From Setophaga petechia (Eukaryota > Chordata > Aves > Passeriformes > Parulidae): DNA of 64,000 bases. A program made the position numbers and the translations under genes. Where the stretch lies: positions 54,195,930-54,259,929 of the forward strand of contig JANCRA010000001.1 in assembly GCA_024362935.1 (NCBI GenBank), written 5' to 3'. Under the pieces are notes generated by a model. That model was not told the origin of the DNA. It saw only the letters and a list, made by a program, of their open reading frames with translations, and made no database searches. This document shows, piece by piece, positions 22,507 through 33,511 of the stretch; position 1 is the first letter of the stretch; every line of letters begins with the position of its first letter.

Positions 22507-25500
22507 AATCTCCACAATATGTTAACTCTTAGGCCTCAAATACAGATACCCAGTGTTATTTCCTTCTCTAAAATGGCCAGTTGCTAAACTATGATTTAGC
22601 GCCTCTCTTTCTCTCTTTAAGGCAGTACATAGAATTTTCTGCAGATGCTGACTTTGGTTCTGTTTTTTATTTCCAGCAGTCAGTGGTCTATTTCAGTAGT
22701 TATCAGTCCTGAATTTCAAGCTTTCTTAACTTCCTTTTGACTTAATAAATAGGAATATTTTTTCCCCCCTGGAATATTTTGCCTCTTCCCCACCATAAAC
22801 ATCCTAGGAAGTTGCAGTCCCTCTTCAGTGAGGAAATTAGATCAGTTATGAGAATAATCCTTGAGAACTGGCCTCTGCAAACTATTCTCAGTCAACAGAA
22901 GTGGTTGTCTAGGTCTTTAAACCTTGAGGCAGGTTATGGTCTTGACTTTCCTGTCAGCAGAAATAATGCAGTATTAGACTGAGGCCTGCCAGGTACTTTT
23001 GGCATAACTTTCAGAACATGGTGTTATGGCCTTTTTTTTTTAATTTTCCAGCTTTGCCTAGATTGATATTCCAATTGCTGGCTGTAGGTTTACCCTGCTT
23101 TACAAGATTACCTGACTGTCTAGATCTGATAATTTATTCCAGTGTAGGAAAACAGACATTGATCTCACCATCTCTCTATTTTTTCAGTGAGGTAACAGAT
23201 TAGGATCCTTATGTTTCTCTGGCCTTGGCAGGATTTTCATGAATGTATAAATTTTTGGGGGTTTGGGGTTTTGTTTTGGGTTTTTTTTTTCTAGCTGTTT
23301 CTGAGCCTTCTTTGCAATAGGGCAGGATGAAATGAAGAATGCTGAGGCAGTGATGAAGGGGAAGTGCTAGAAGCATGAACAATGCCTAAGTGGAATGAGA
23401 ATGCCTGGAAAACATGAATAGTTCTGTTATATCTGAGCTATTACTTCAATTCTAAAATTGAAATATGCTGCCTTGGAATTACTCTCTTTTCACATCTCTA
23501 TTCTGCACCTTTGGGCAATTATGAAGCTGTTGAGCAGAGCCAGTTTGTGCTTTGTCCTCACTTAGCTGCTGCTTTGTTCCAGAATCAATATTGAAATATG
23601 GTGTTTAAAGTGTTGCTTTGACAGACCTGCACAGTGCTGTTTGACAGCAGCCTCTGAGCACACCATGGAAGCAACAACCCCAAGGGTCTTATTCTGTTTA
23701 TCCTCAGATGTGTCTTGGCAAACAGGATCTGAGTGTGACATTAAATTGTGTTTGTACCCCTTCCAACAGGGACCTTGGATTACATGAGGAGTTGTGGGAG
23801 GAAGAGGAAATGTGGTTTCTCAGGCCCCATGCCAGCCTGTGTGACACAGAGAGATGCAGGGTGAGCTGCCCCTGCTGAGGTGGGGCAGCCAAGGCTCCCT
23901 TGGGCACTGTTGCCTCGGGTGGGAAGGGTTCATGCAAATGCTGGTGCAGCATCATGTGAAATTCACACTCTCCTGCATTTGTCCAGCATTTGAGAGCATC
24001 ACAAGCATTCCTGAGGCATCAAGTGTGGAAAGCAGGTGTGGTGGAGGGAATTTTTACGTGCTTTGAGATTGTGCATCTCGTGGATGTTGCACTGGGTAGT
24101 TGCCCTACCTTATCTTGTTGTGAATGAATTTTGTACAAATCAAATGAAAGTTTAGCTGTTCTACTTCTTTTTAACTCACAGGCAATGCTGGAATCCTCAG
24201 GGCTAGTTTCTGTCTCTATGAGCTGCAGCCTTTACAACTCCCTAGTTTAGTGAAACCTTTCTGACCTATTTCTTGGGTCAGGACTGAGATAAAGTACAGC
24301 ATCCAAAAATGCTTTTCCCATTATGTGATCACTCTGCTCCCAAAGGGGAACAAGAACACCTTTGAAATCACGCATTTGGAAGAAATATTTGGGGGAACCA
24401 AGTGCACAGAGGCAGTCAGCCCAATTGCTTTAAAGAAAAAGATCATGTACTGCTAATTCTGACATTATATAATCTTAGTGTGTAGTCTTAGTTGGAACTG
24501 TTTGGTTTCCTTGTGGGAACAGAGACTTGCTTCTGTGCAAGAAATGTGTAATCAGGACTTGGTAAGTGAAAGCATCACCTGGTGAGCTTGAGAAAAAAAT
24601 CAATGAGTGGTCCAAGCTCTTATGTGAGAATTAAATTTGAGAAATGAAACAATTCCCAAGCAAGTAATGTACCAAGAAAGATGTTATAAGAAAAGGCAGT
24701 ATATTGAAAGCTTCTGAAGCAACCCAGGATCCAGAGTTTTCAGCAGCAGAGGAGGTTGAGCCATCTCTCAGCAGGGTGCTGAAATCCATGTAGTTCACTT
24801 AATCTGCTAATGCATTATTTTCCCATTTCAGTAAGTTTGAATACAACATTTTTTAGCCAAGAGAATTACTTGGCCCATATCTTCTAAATCCTACCTTGGG
24901 GAACATACTACTGTCATGGTAATATAGCCAAAGCTTTTACTGTTAGCTCAAGATAGGAATCTGTATGTTTCAAAATGTATATTTGGAGCACAACTTATTG
25001 AAATCATCAATATTTATACAGCAGATAATATCTTCAGACAGGCTGGACACCATCTGTCACAGTCTGATTTAATTTTATGGTTGTAGCAAAGTGAACTGAC
25101 AGTGTAGAATTTTTCACAGAAGTCAGCTGGAAGTGTGTCCTGGTTTTCAGGTAAACCTGTGAAATGTTGTAAACGATGGCTGTGCATTCATGTTATGTAA
25201 ATGGGGAATGTACTCATTAGGGGGAGGGACTGGTTTCTGTTTGTTTGCATACTGAAACAAGTTTAAATTCTGTTTAGTGCTCTATTGTACTGGAATAGTT
25301 TGTAATTGAATCCTTCATACATGCCTTATGGATCTCTGCAGGGAAAATTGAGCATGAAATCATGCGCTCTGGAAGAATTACTGAATACAGGAAGTGGCAA
25401 TTTTTAAAATTAAATAAGACTTGAGCAGTTCATGGCATTACCTTCAGATGGCAATTTAGAATTAAGGTTGTTTTCTTTTTCATAGTAAACATTTGGTTTA

Positions 25501-26160
25501 TGGCACCTTTAGCATTTTGTGTTATGTTTTATATCATTAGAACAATAAAACACCCATGATAAATTTATTCAAAATTATATTAGTGCATTTTAGGGTACAT
25601 TTATTTGCTAGAGTTTTACAGGATGTGCAGCCCTTGACAGCAGACAAACCAGTTTCAAAAATGGCAGCAGTATTATTGTGTGCCAAAACTGTAATTTTGA
25701 TATGTGTGTCATCAAGTAAGTAGTAAAATATTTTTCACTAACAATGCAGTAATTGTACAGATGAAATAGTTTCATGTACAGTGAGACAGTCCTGTTTCTC
25801 TAGCACTTGGATGCTTGAAGTTATTCATTAAGTTCATTCCCGTTACTGAAGTATTTAACAGTCCGGTTTTGTACATCTAATTTACTGCTAGTGGCATATG
25901 TGTGCAACTTGCCGTTTCATGTTTATGGGCTTGCTATCACAACATCCTTTTTCTAATGTAGATGAGTGTGAAAGCTTGAACCCTTCAAGTTTGTGTATTC
26001 ATGTGCATGCATTTGTGTGCACATTTCCCCTGTTTTATTGCCTGTGTTTTTGCTACTCAATGCATATCTGCTAAGATTTGTTTTATCCTATCTTAGATCT
26101 TGATTTAGGAATGTATGGGTAAGGAAAGGCACTCTTGACTTGAAGACCCATTTTTTCTGA
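22507..26160. other. Anonymous noncoding DNA
   Basis: No gene is recognised. A small exon-like segment at 24523-24561 (13 open codons before GTAAGT) has a weak acceptor and is not called. A G-run patch lies at 23257-23280. Confidence 0.55.
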
Positions 26161-26194
26161 ATTTGCTCTTGTTCTCTACAGAACAAGAGCAAAT
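26161..26194. repeat. Perfect 14-bp hairpin
   Basis: ATTTGCTCTTGTTC (26161-26174) and its exact reverse complement (26181-26194) are separated by the 6-base loop TCTACA. It is followed 30 bases later by a second hairpin. Confidence 0.85.
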
Positions 26195-26224
26195 ATTTTG
26201 GTCAGATATCTGCTGGATTTTGTT

Positions 26225-26249
26225 CTTGTTTGTACAAAGTACAAGCAAG
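26225..26249. repeat. 11-bp hairpin with 3-base loop
   Basis: CTTGTTTGTAC (26225-26235) pairs with GTACAAGCAAG (26239-26249), with one mismatch that becomes a G-T wobble in RNA. The loop is AAA. It shares CTTGT-type words with the preceding hairpin. Confidence 0.75.
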
Positions 26250-26435
26250 TGATCAGTGCAACTCCTTAGATCTCTTATTGTTAATCAGTCTGTCTTTTAA
26301 GAATTCTTCTGGTGCATCTGTTGTGTTGATTCACTGTTTCTTTCACTTAAAACCTCCCTTGTGAATAAATGAATCAAGTGGACTTGTCCAACAGCCGTGC
26401 CCTGCCCTGTGATATCACTGCCTGTTCTCAATTAC

Positions 26436-26612
26436 CTGACTTTGTCTCCAATTACGCTTTGTAATTGCAGCATCTCTGTGTGGGTCAGGCCTCAGGAAGG
26501 TAACAGGAAGGTTTAGATTGTGCTTTTCCACCTCAGAGTTGGATAGAAAGCTGACATGATGCTGGTCATAGTTAATACTCCATCTCAGTTTAGTTCTGTT
26601 ACGTTTGTCCAC
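26436..26612 (-). other. Candidate internal exon, unidentified protein
   Basis: On the minus strand, a pyrimidine-rich acceptor (TCTCTTACTTTGTTTTGCAG) precedes a 177-base segment that ends at a CAG/GTAATT donor. Exactly one frame is open, and it spans 59 whole codons in phase 0 at both ends. The peptide begins VDKRNRTKLRWSINYDQHHV and ends HRDAAITKRNWRQSQ. It is polar, with His, Asn and Arg/Lys prominent, and no membrane segment or known motif. I do not recognise the family. It is one of the better exon candidates in the window, but no partner exon was identified, and one or two such coincidences are expected by chance. Confidence 0.28.
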
Positions 26613-29304
26613 CTGCAAAACAAAGTAAGAGAAATCCTGAGGTTAAAATGTTCACTTCTTTGTAATACAGCAGTGAAGAGGTAGTGGCAGTAAAGGGGAT
26701 GAAAGAAGGGTTATAGGAGTATGTGTAGCTTAAATTTTTTAAAACCTGTCTCAACCATTGGCGTGATAACAATGTAGAAAATGTAATGGCCTTGAAGGCC
26801 TCTTGATGGAGATGAACACAAAATCCAAGATTATTATTTCTTTTGTCTGGGGTATAGTCCAGGACAGTAACTTTCATCAGTAATTTTTCCATGAGACTGA
26901 ATAAGAAAGCATTGCAAATTTTTGGATTTTGTTTAAAAGTACCTGAGGAGTTCAGTACAGTGGAGGGTTGTATGGCAGACAAAGAGGGGCTGCAAAAAAA
27001 GAGTTTGTTACATTGCCCCCTTTTTGAAGAATAATTTTTGGAACAAAGACCGTCTTGGATTTTGTGTACAGTGGGTACACTGGGGAGAAGAGCAGTGGCT
27101 GGTTCCATGGAGAGCCTGGCACACACCTTCACTGTTCCACTGGAGAGTGCAGCATTGCATCAGGCTGGAATCATACAAAGCTGCGACTGAGAGTGATGTT
27201 GAGAAATCCCTTAGTCCTGGCTTTAGCACCGACTTGGGTGGAAGAATTTGTTCAGAGATTGGTTTGTTGCTTTATGCCTTAAAACATGAAGATGCTTGCT
27301 CACTAGGATTTTATTGTAGTGGCCTTAATTTAATATGAATCAGAGCAATACGACCCCTGTAAGGCAGGCAGAGCTGAAGGGGGCGTGTGGCAGCTCTTAA
27401 ACCATCACAGTTTGCAACCCTCTGCATTAAGCCGTCACCAAGTTCAGATTGCTTTGATGTGCTGGATAGCAAACTGTGGCAATTCAGGAGTTGCTACATT
27501 CAGCCACCCATGCATCAGGCTCTGGGAGAAATGTGCTCCCAGTGTCTCTCATGAAAATCAGTGACAGAGGTACAGTCGAGCTTTCATCTCCTGGGATACA
27601 AATTGTATGCAGAATTTGCATTTGAAATGAAATTATTTTTGTACTAAGGAGGACCAATACTGGATGCTTTAGAGGCACAAAGGGGAGGTCCAAGAGCTGA
27701 GCTGAAATTAATTTAGTTGGCTCATTGTGACCTTTGTAGCTAATTTTGTTCTGTAAACATCTGCTCACATCCAGTCGACCTTAAATTTAGACCATACCCA
27801 CTTCTGGCCTTACCTGTCACAGGGAGCATATCTGCCAGTTAAGACTGGGGCAGCTATTCTGGGAAACTGGTGCCAAAAATGATCTGTTTAAATTGTTAGA
27901 TACACTGTGTCAGGCCATTACAGTGTTTAGCTGAGGCCTGATTCCAGTGTGGAATGCATTTTGTGGCATCTCGGTGTATCTTGGCCCAGCCAGTAAAGAA
28001 TCTTGGGAGGACACTGAAATCACCCAAGATGAATGTGGAGAGAATTGGTGTTGAGTTTGAGGAGGCAGCATCCCTTGATCGGGGAAAGAAGCATTTGAAA
28101 AGCCACTATTTTCCATTAGATACATTGTTTCAAGGGCAAGTACCTTAATTGTACTCCAGAGCTTCTGTCACTGCTGCAGAAGCTTAGGCTCTTTGTCTCC
28201 TCTCTGTTTCTCCAACCCCACTCCTGTAATTATGTCAGAAACAGCCACTCTTAATCCTTTCTGCGCCAGTGAGTGGTCAGTTAGTGGTATTTTCAAAGGT
28301 ATTTTCCTGACTCACACAATAGTGTGGGGTTGGTGGGTTTTTTTTTCCTATGAAACTTAAATTTATTTTATGCTGAATGTTTTTTGTAATACAGAAAAAT
28401 ATGTGTATGGCTATATTTTTAAGAAAAAAAAACTTTCAGAGAGGTAATTTCATCCTGGTATTTTACCTAAAAGTAGTGAATTGTTGAAGAAGACCAGTAC
28501 TGAGACCAGTAGCTTGACAGGTTTATCTGGCTTATTGTTTGTTTCTACTGTGCAGGTGTTCACAAACTGTGGTGGAAGTTGTGCCCTGCTCCCCTTTGTG
28601 CCTCCACAGGGCACTGGTGACAGTGGCAGGACATCTTCACATCTTCTCTTAGTAATATGTGGAGTGTGGGGAGGCCTTTCTGTGGTGATTGTTGGCTTGT
28701 GGTAGAACTGTTAAGTAAATGGGGGGGAAAGACAGCTGTGTGAAAGTTGGAACTACATAATTTTTTCTCACTGCAACTAAATGTGTTCAGACCTTCATGG
28801 ATGTATTTATGTATGCAGGAATGATGCATGAATTAAAACAAAAGCCTTCACATCCAAAAAATAAGAAATAGACTGATGAAGAAGAGGGAGTGGTATATGT
28901 AGGCAAGAATGGGCAACCAATAACTCAGGGGCCCATCACAGCCATTGACTTCACTTGGTCTGTAGTTAGGTTAAACTATTTAAATGTTGGTGCAATGCCA
29001 TATGTCAGTGTATGGGCTGGTAAAGGCGCTTGGGTGGCCCTAAGAAAAGCAGGAGTTACCCAGCCTGGGTTAGATAAGCTCTGTGTTTGAGCTCCTGGTC
29101 TCACAGGACTGTGTTTGGCTCTGGGTGTGGCAAAACCTGTGGAATATTCAGACCCGTGGCCAGAAAGCTGCAACGAGTTCCTTGGTGTTCTTTTTGGCCA
29201 GTGAAATTGATATGCTGAAGAAAATGGTTTGGTTCTTTGAAAGGGTATTTTTGGCGAGATAAAATGTTACCATAATAGGAGGAAAGGCAAAAAGGATTTG
29301 GATT
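26613..29304. other. Noncoding DNA with unusually open minus strand
   Basis: A 177-codon minus-strand open frame (26599-27132) directly abuts the exon candidate at 26436-26612 in a different frame, and overlaps plus-strand frames at 27024-27338. None shows a recognised domain. A plus-strand frame at 28872-29090 is open for 72 codons without recognised similarity. A strong minus donor (CAG/GTAAGG) lies at 27813. I call no gene. Confidence 0.45.
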
Positions 29305-29652
29305 GTGCAGACTGGAGCAGTCTTTGGGGTGGCCTAACTGTGGCCTTCTATAACCTGAAGAGAGCCTACAGGAAGGATGGAGAGGGACTTTTTACAAGGG
29401 CCTGGAGTGACAGGATGAGGGGGAATGGCTTCAAACTGAAAGAAAGCAAGTTTAGGTTAGATATTAAGAATGATGGGTGGATGAAAGATGAATGAAAGAA
29501 TGGATGTCCCATCCCTGGCAATGTGCAAGTCCAGGATGGGTGGGGCTCTGAGCAATCTGGTCAAATCAATGACATCCCTGCCCAGGGATATTGGAACTGG
29601 GTGATCTTTAAGGTTGCTCCCAACTCAAACCATTCTATGATTGTATGATACT
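29305..29652 (+). mobile_element. CR1 LINE 3' fragment
   Basis: Plus-orientation CR1: TTCTATAACCTGAAGAG, GGGACTTTTTACAAGGGCCT, GGGGGAATGGCTTCAAACTG, TTTAGGTTAGATATTA, CCATCCCTGGCAATGT and the tail GATCTTTAAGGTTGCTCCCA followed by CATTCTATGATTGTATGA. A small insertion/deletion occurs mid-element around 29462-29510. 5'-truncated and inactive. Confidence 0.92.
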
Positions 29653-30203
29653 ATTTCTGACTAGCTCTTTTCCCTGCCTAAATCTCATGGACATGTAGTA
29701 GCCTTCCAGTGTAATTTGTTTGCTGTTTTATGTCAGAAGAGAGAAGACATCCTGCAGTTTGATATGTGCAGAAGAAATGTTATCTGCTCAGGTTTTAAAC
29801 TGGAGGGCATCAGAAGTCATCACCAACTCTGCTTGGTTCTGTGAGCAAAAAATGCAATAGTTCCTCTGTGCAGTGGTAGTTTTAGAAGTGGGATTTGTGG
29901 CAGTCTAGCAGTGGGCACAGCCTGCTGCTGATGGGGAGATCTTTAGCAGGTCCTTGGGCTTCTGAGGGACTCGGAGAGTTCCATTGCTTGTTCATCCGAG
30001 CAGTATCTGTGTTCAATAGCTGTGGACGAGATGTGTTGTAATTTTATTATTTTTTTAAATCCCTCTCCCAGACTGAAGCTTGATTGAATTTTAAAGATGT
30101 TTGCATTTTTTTAGGGTGATGAGCATTTATGCCTTTGCATAGCAGCTAATGTAAACGAAAGAGCAGATCCACACTGCTGTTACCACTTCCCTCTGTACTG
30201 CAG
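29653..30203. other. Noncoding DNA upstream of promoter-like region
   Basis: No repeat or gene is recognised. Composition becomes more mixed toward 30200. Confidence 0.5.
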
Positions 30204-30227
30204 ATGTCTGAGCTGCTGCTGCTGCTG
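30204..30227 (+). other. Candidate 24-base microexon or start exon
   Basis: A good acceptor (CACTTCCCTCTGTACTGCAG, ending at 30203) and a strong donor (CTG/GTGAGT at 30228) bracket exactly 24 bases that start with ATG and continue as a CTG run (MSELLLLL). If 30228-30590 is an intron, it has a GTGAGT start, a CTGAC branch-point match at 30542-30546, a 35-base pyrimidine tract and CCCCAG at its end. Coding is doubtful: joining the two parts gives only about 18 codons before a stop. It could be a short upstream ORF or a noncoding exon. Confidence 0.22.
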
Positions 30228-30358
30228 GTGAGTGCTACAGGAGGCTGCTCAGCTTCCCTTTGCAGGCTGCTCTATCCCCTGATTCTCCAGGAGATACCGT
30301 GGCTGTGGCTGCAGATTAGATTTTTCTCTCCCTCCCCCTGCGAGACCTCTGTGTGCTT

Positions 30359-30366
30359 TGACGTCA
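30359..30366. promoter_or_regulatory. Perfect cAMP-response element
   Basis: TGACGTCA, the full 8-bp palindrome bound by CREB/ATF factors. It contains a CpG, which makes survival by chance in this CpG-poor DNA less likely. Confidence 0.6.
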
Positions 30367-30381
30367 TGTGTGCTCCTTTCA

Positions 30382-30395
30382 GTTGCCATAGCAGC
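30382..30395. promoter_or_regulatory. RFX-type X-box
   Basis: GTTGCCATAGCAGC is one base short of a full RFX inverted repeat (second half AGCAGC rather than AGCAAC). It lies 16 bases after the cAMP-response element, the same order and similar distance as in composite CRE/X-box promoters. Confidence 0.5.
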
Positions 30396-30648
30396 CCCAT
30401 TCCCCAAGCTCTCTGCCTGTCTCCTCTGGTAGGTTCCACAATGGTACAGCCAGCATCACGCTGCACAATGGTTTCCAGGCAGTGAAAGAGCGTGATTCAG
30501 CAAGCCACTCTTCCCCCCCTCCCCTTTTATTTCATTATTATCTGACATTTTGCCTCCCCTTTTTCTGTTCTCTTCTACCCTCTTCCCCAGGCTTTTATTC
30601 AGTTCTTTAAAGGAAAACGGTGATTTACCTTGAAACCAACTGCCCATC

Positions 30649-30698
30649 TCTTTTTTTTTTTCCCTTTTTTTTTTCTTTTTTTTTTTTTTCCCCTCCTC
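30649..30698. repeat. Poly-T / pyrimidine tract
   Basis: Long T runs broken by C. On the minus strand this gives a false poly-lysine stretch in the 30625-31323 open frame. Confidence 0.9.
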
Positions 30699-30703
30699 TA
30701 TTG

Positions 30704-30713
30704 TTATAAATAG
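30704..30713 (+). promoter_or_regulatory. TATA box / MEF2-type element
   Basis: TTATAAATAG fits both the TATA-box pattern and the MEF2 consensus YTAWWWWTAR. As a TATA box it would set a start site near 30735. It sits between the CRE/X-box pair and the CpG island. Confidence 0.45.
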
Positions 30714-30964
30714 CCCATTTTTTCCCCCTCGGCACTGTTTGGAATGTGATTTTAAAATACCACCTAAAGTCGCAGTTTGGGGAAAAGGTTTCTGGACGAG
30801 GAGAATAGCTGGCGAGCAAGGAATGGTAGGTGGCTGATGCTAATATTCTTTGACTAACTGCTTTCGCAGGGTGGGGTGATGAATATTGATTGCTGCTTGA
30901 GAAGGAAAAAAAAAATATTAAAGCAGGGGAGAGGGGGAGAGAGAGGTTAATGAAGTAAACTGCT

Positions 30965-31210
30965 AAGCGAAGCAAGCAGGCTGCACCTGTCCATTTTGTG
31001 GCCGGAGGAGCATCATTTTCGTGTCGGTGTGCGGGTGGGTACGAGCGTTGATGTTGGGGCGCTGTGGGTGACCGCGGCCGCGCGAGCAGGGCAGGGGCAC
31101 GCCGGGCATGGCAGTGTGGTGCTGCTGCTTCACCAGCTGGCTCCTGTAAACACCGGGCTTTGCTCAGCCTCATCGCCTCTAACGCTGCCTGCGGGCTTTG
31201 GGGGGAAGGA
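30965..31210. promoter_or_regulatory. CpG island, putative promoter / first exon
   Basis: About 18 CpGs fall between 31001 and 31202, with a core containing CCGCGGCCGCGCG and a NotI site at 31074-31081. Nearly all of the rest of the window lacks CpG, so this is an unmethylated-type island marking a promoter. The CRE, X-box and TATA/MEF2 motifs lie 250-600 bp upstream, which suggests plus-strand transcription, though islands are often bidirectional. No coding exon is recognised, so the first exon is probably 5' UTR and the gene cannot be named. Possible donors include CGG/GTGGGT near 31035. Confidence 0.6.
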
Positions 31211-33381
31211 GGTGCCTTGGTTTGCAGCTCAGGAGAAAGATGAGGGTGTTGTGAGGGGTATATGGTAGTCCATCCATACACAGCTGTGAAAAATTTGTAT
31301 TTGGAAAAATAAAGAGAGGACAAGGAGCTGGAAGATTCAGAGGACGGAAGTCTTGGCCTTTTGCGGAGTGATTGAATGCAAAAAAAAAAAGTATGTATGT
31401 GGAAGTGTTTGACAGACCTTGTTGGATGTGGGGGTGTGGGTTGTTTTTAAGAAAGTAGCCTTTAATCATCACTCTTCCACATTACTTGGATTCAAGTGAA
31501 CAACTCAGCCCACTGGGTTTAACAGAACCACAAGAGCTTTCAGGAGAAGTGTTTACAGCAAGCTGTGGGCCAGTTATTTTGCAAAAGAGAATTAACAATC
31601 TGTAGATGCTGCAGTGAAATCAATGTTGCTTTGCAGGGAGATCCTCTGGCAGAAAAAGCTACTGCTACAGGATGAAATGTTGGTTTTGTTTTTTACAGCA
31701 GAGTGACATTATTAGAAATAATAGAAATTTGCCTTGGATAATTGTTACAGCACTGTTTAATAAGCAGGCTGTGCTCCCAGTGAACCATGATGGGCATGTT
31801 TCACACCATTCGTGTGCTGGGGGATTGTCGGCTTGTTTACATGGGCTCCTTCTGCTGCATAGCTTCCTGATATCTCAGTGCAACTTTCCCCTCCTCTGGT
31901 ATGTTCACTGTAAGTTGTACCAGAGACTTCTACAGGGGCAGACTGACACTATGTAGAAATTCAAATTTTGAGGGAAATTATGGCACAGAGTAGAAATGTA
32001 TTGGGAGGAAAATGCAAATAAGTATATTGTAACTAATCAGAGGAGTCTGAAATCAGCTTGGTGGAGGACACAGAGGTTGTCCTGCAAACCCAGCTTTAGG
32101 AAAAGAGAAGGGTTAAGGCAGAACAGGCTGGTGCAGGTATGGCACAGGGCTGTTTGTCTTTGCCAATGTTTAACCTGTCTTCGGTCCCCATGCCTTGGGG
32201 AAAATGGGGTGCACCAAGCCCCTGCTATTTTACCCTTCTTTCAGTACAATGCTGTGTAATCACTTGTCAGGAGCACTGGAGCAGTATTTTCTTCTGTGGT
32301 CCTCTGTCTGTCTGTGCTCTTCCTGCTAGGAATGGTGGCATAGGAATACCCTTTCAGTTGGCTCAGCTAATGACTTTGTCTCACAGGGATGCGGATGTGA
32401 ACGACAAAGGTGATTTGACCTCAGCCATTAAACAATATTCTTTTTCCCTGACTCTCAATAAACTGCACTCTTGCTCATAGCTCTCTCATGCTGTTTCAGA
32501 GTATGCATAATTTTTCAGGGTCCTGTTGTGATTATGGTTTTGTTGAGGAGGGTTAAGATTACAAGGATGTTCCTAAATAGATAAAGACAGAAATCACTTA
32601 CCATGGAAAATAAGTTAACTTATCTGCCTGTCTTCCTCCTTGGAAAATGTCCTTCTCATTGTTAAAAAGCTCCTTCAATGCACACACAGGTTTCTATGAG
32701 CAGAGGACAGGGATGAGTGTTTTCTTGTAGGTTTGGGATTTTTTTTCCCTGCTGTCAGTGGCTGGCATGTTTGCAGCTGTTTTTTAGCGATTTAACAGTA
32801 CTGGATCAATACACCTTCAAACAGTGTTACAGTACCAAATCTGGCTTGGGAAAGCAAAGAGCGAGTTATCAAAATTTCACTGCCATGGTATTGGAAAAGG
32901 TCATAAAGTTCATTGTAGTTTACAGTTCATTACAAAATTCACCCAATTTAAGTGAGGGCTAAAGCAGGCCCAAAGGAGGGTGATTTTAGCATTGCTTTTG
33001 CATACAGCATCATAATTTTCTTAAGACTTGGAAGAGAGAAAAACTGCATTTAGGGAAAGGCCTCCTGACAATCTCTTAAACTGTTGTTCAGTAAATACTA
33101 CCCAGTTCCTTGGACAATTCCAAATTACAGAAAATATTACCGGCTTGTTGATAAATTTTCAAATCCTAGTAAATTTTGGGGTTTTTTGTCATTTTTGGGG
33201 ATTTTGTCACAAGCATTTTATACTCATAGCCCCTCCCATTCCAGTGATTACATTTTGAGCTTACAATAATAGCAGTACTAGAAATTATGTCCTGGAAGTC
33301 TAGTGATTGCAGAATCACCATACTTGCTGCTCTGTTATATCATCAGGAGTAAAGGAGAGAGTCTTCATTGGGCTACAATAC
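31211..33381. other. Noncoding DNA, probably first intron of the island gene
   Basis: No repeat or gene is recognised. Open frames at 31672-32480 are ordinary in length. Intron status is an inference from the CpG island upstream. Confidence 0.4.
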
Positions 33382-33511
33382 TAAATATGTACATATTATA
33401 TGTAATACATATACAGATATATATATACACTAATATATATATACTATATTAAATATAATATATATATACTGAATATATAACTTATATATATTCAGTGTAT
33501 GTGTGTGTGTG
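33382..33511. repeat. AT-rich microsatellite with TG tail
   Basis: Degenerate TA dinucleotide repeats interrupted by TACT, ending TGTGTGTGTG. It includes an internal inverted repeat centred near 33480 (ATACTGAATATAT against ATATATTCAGTGTAT), so cruciform formation is possible. Confidence 0.88.

Noticed and set aside
23257..23280. Possible G-quadruplex
   Set aside because: Only three G-runs of three or more are present; the fourth is missing.
27814..27858. Minus-strand 45-base exon before a strong GTAAGG donor
   Set aside because: The acceptor is weak and the open frame is too short to support.
30625..31323. 232-codon minus-strand open frame
   Set aside because: It is produced by the CpG-rich island (few stops) and the poly-T tract (false poly-lysine). 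No domain is recognised.
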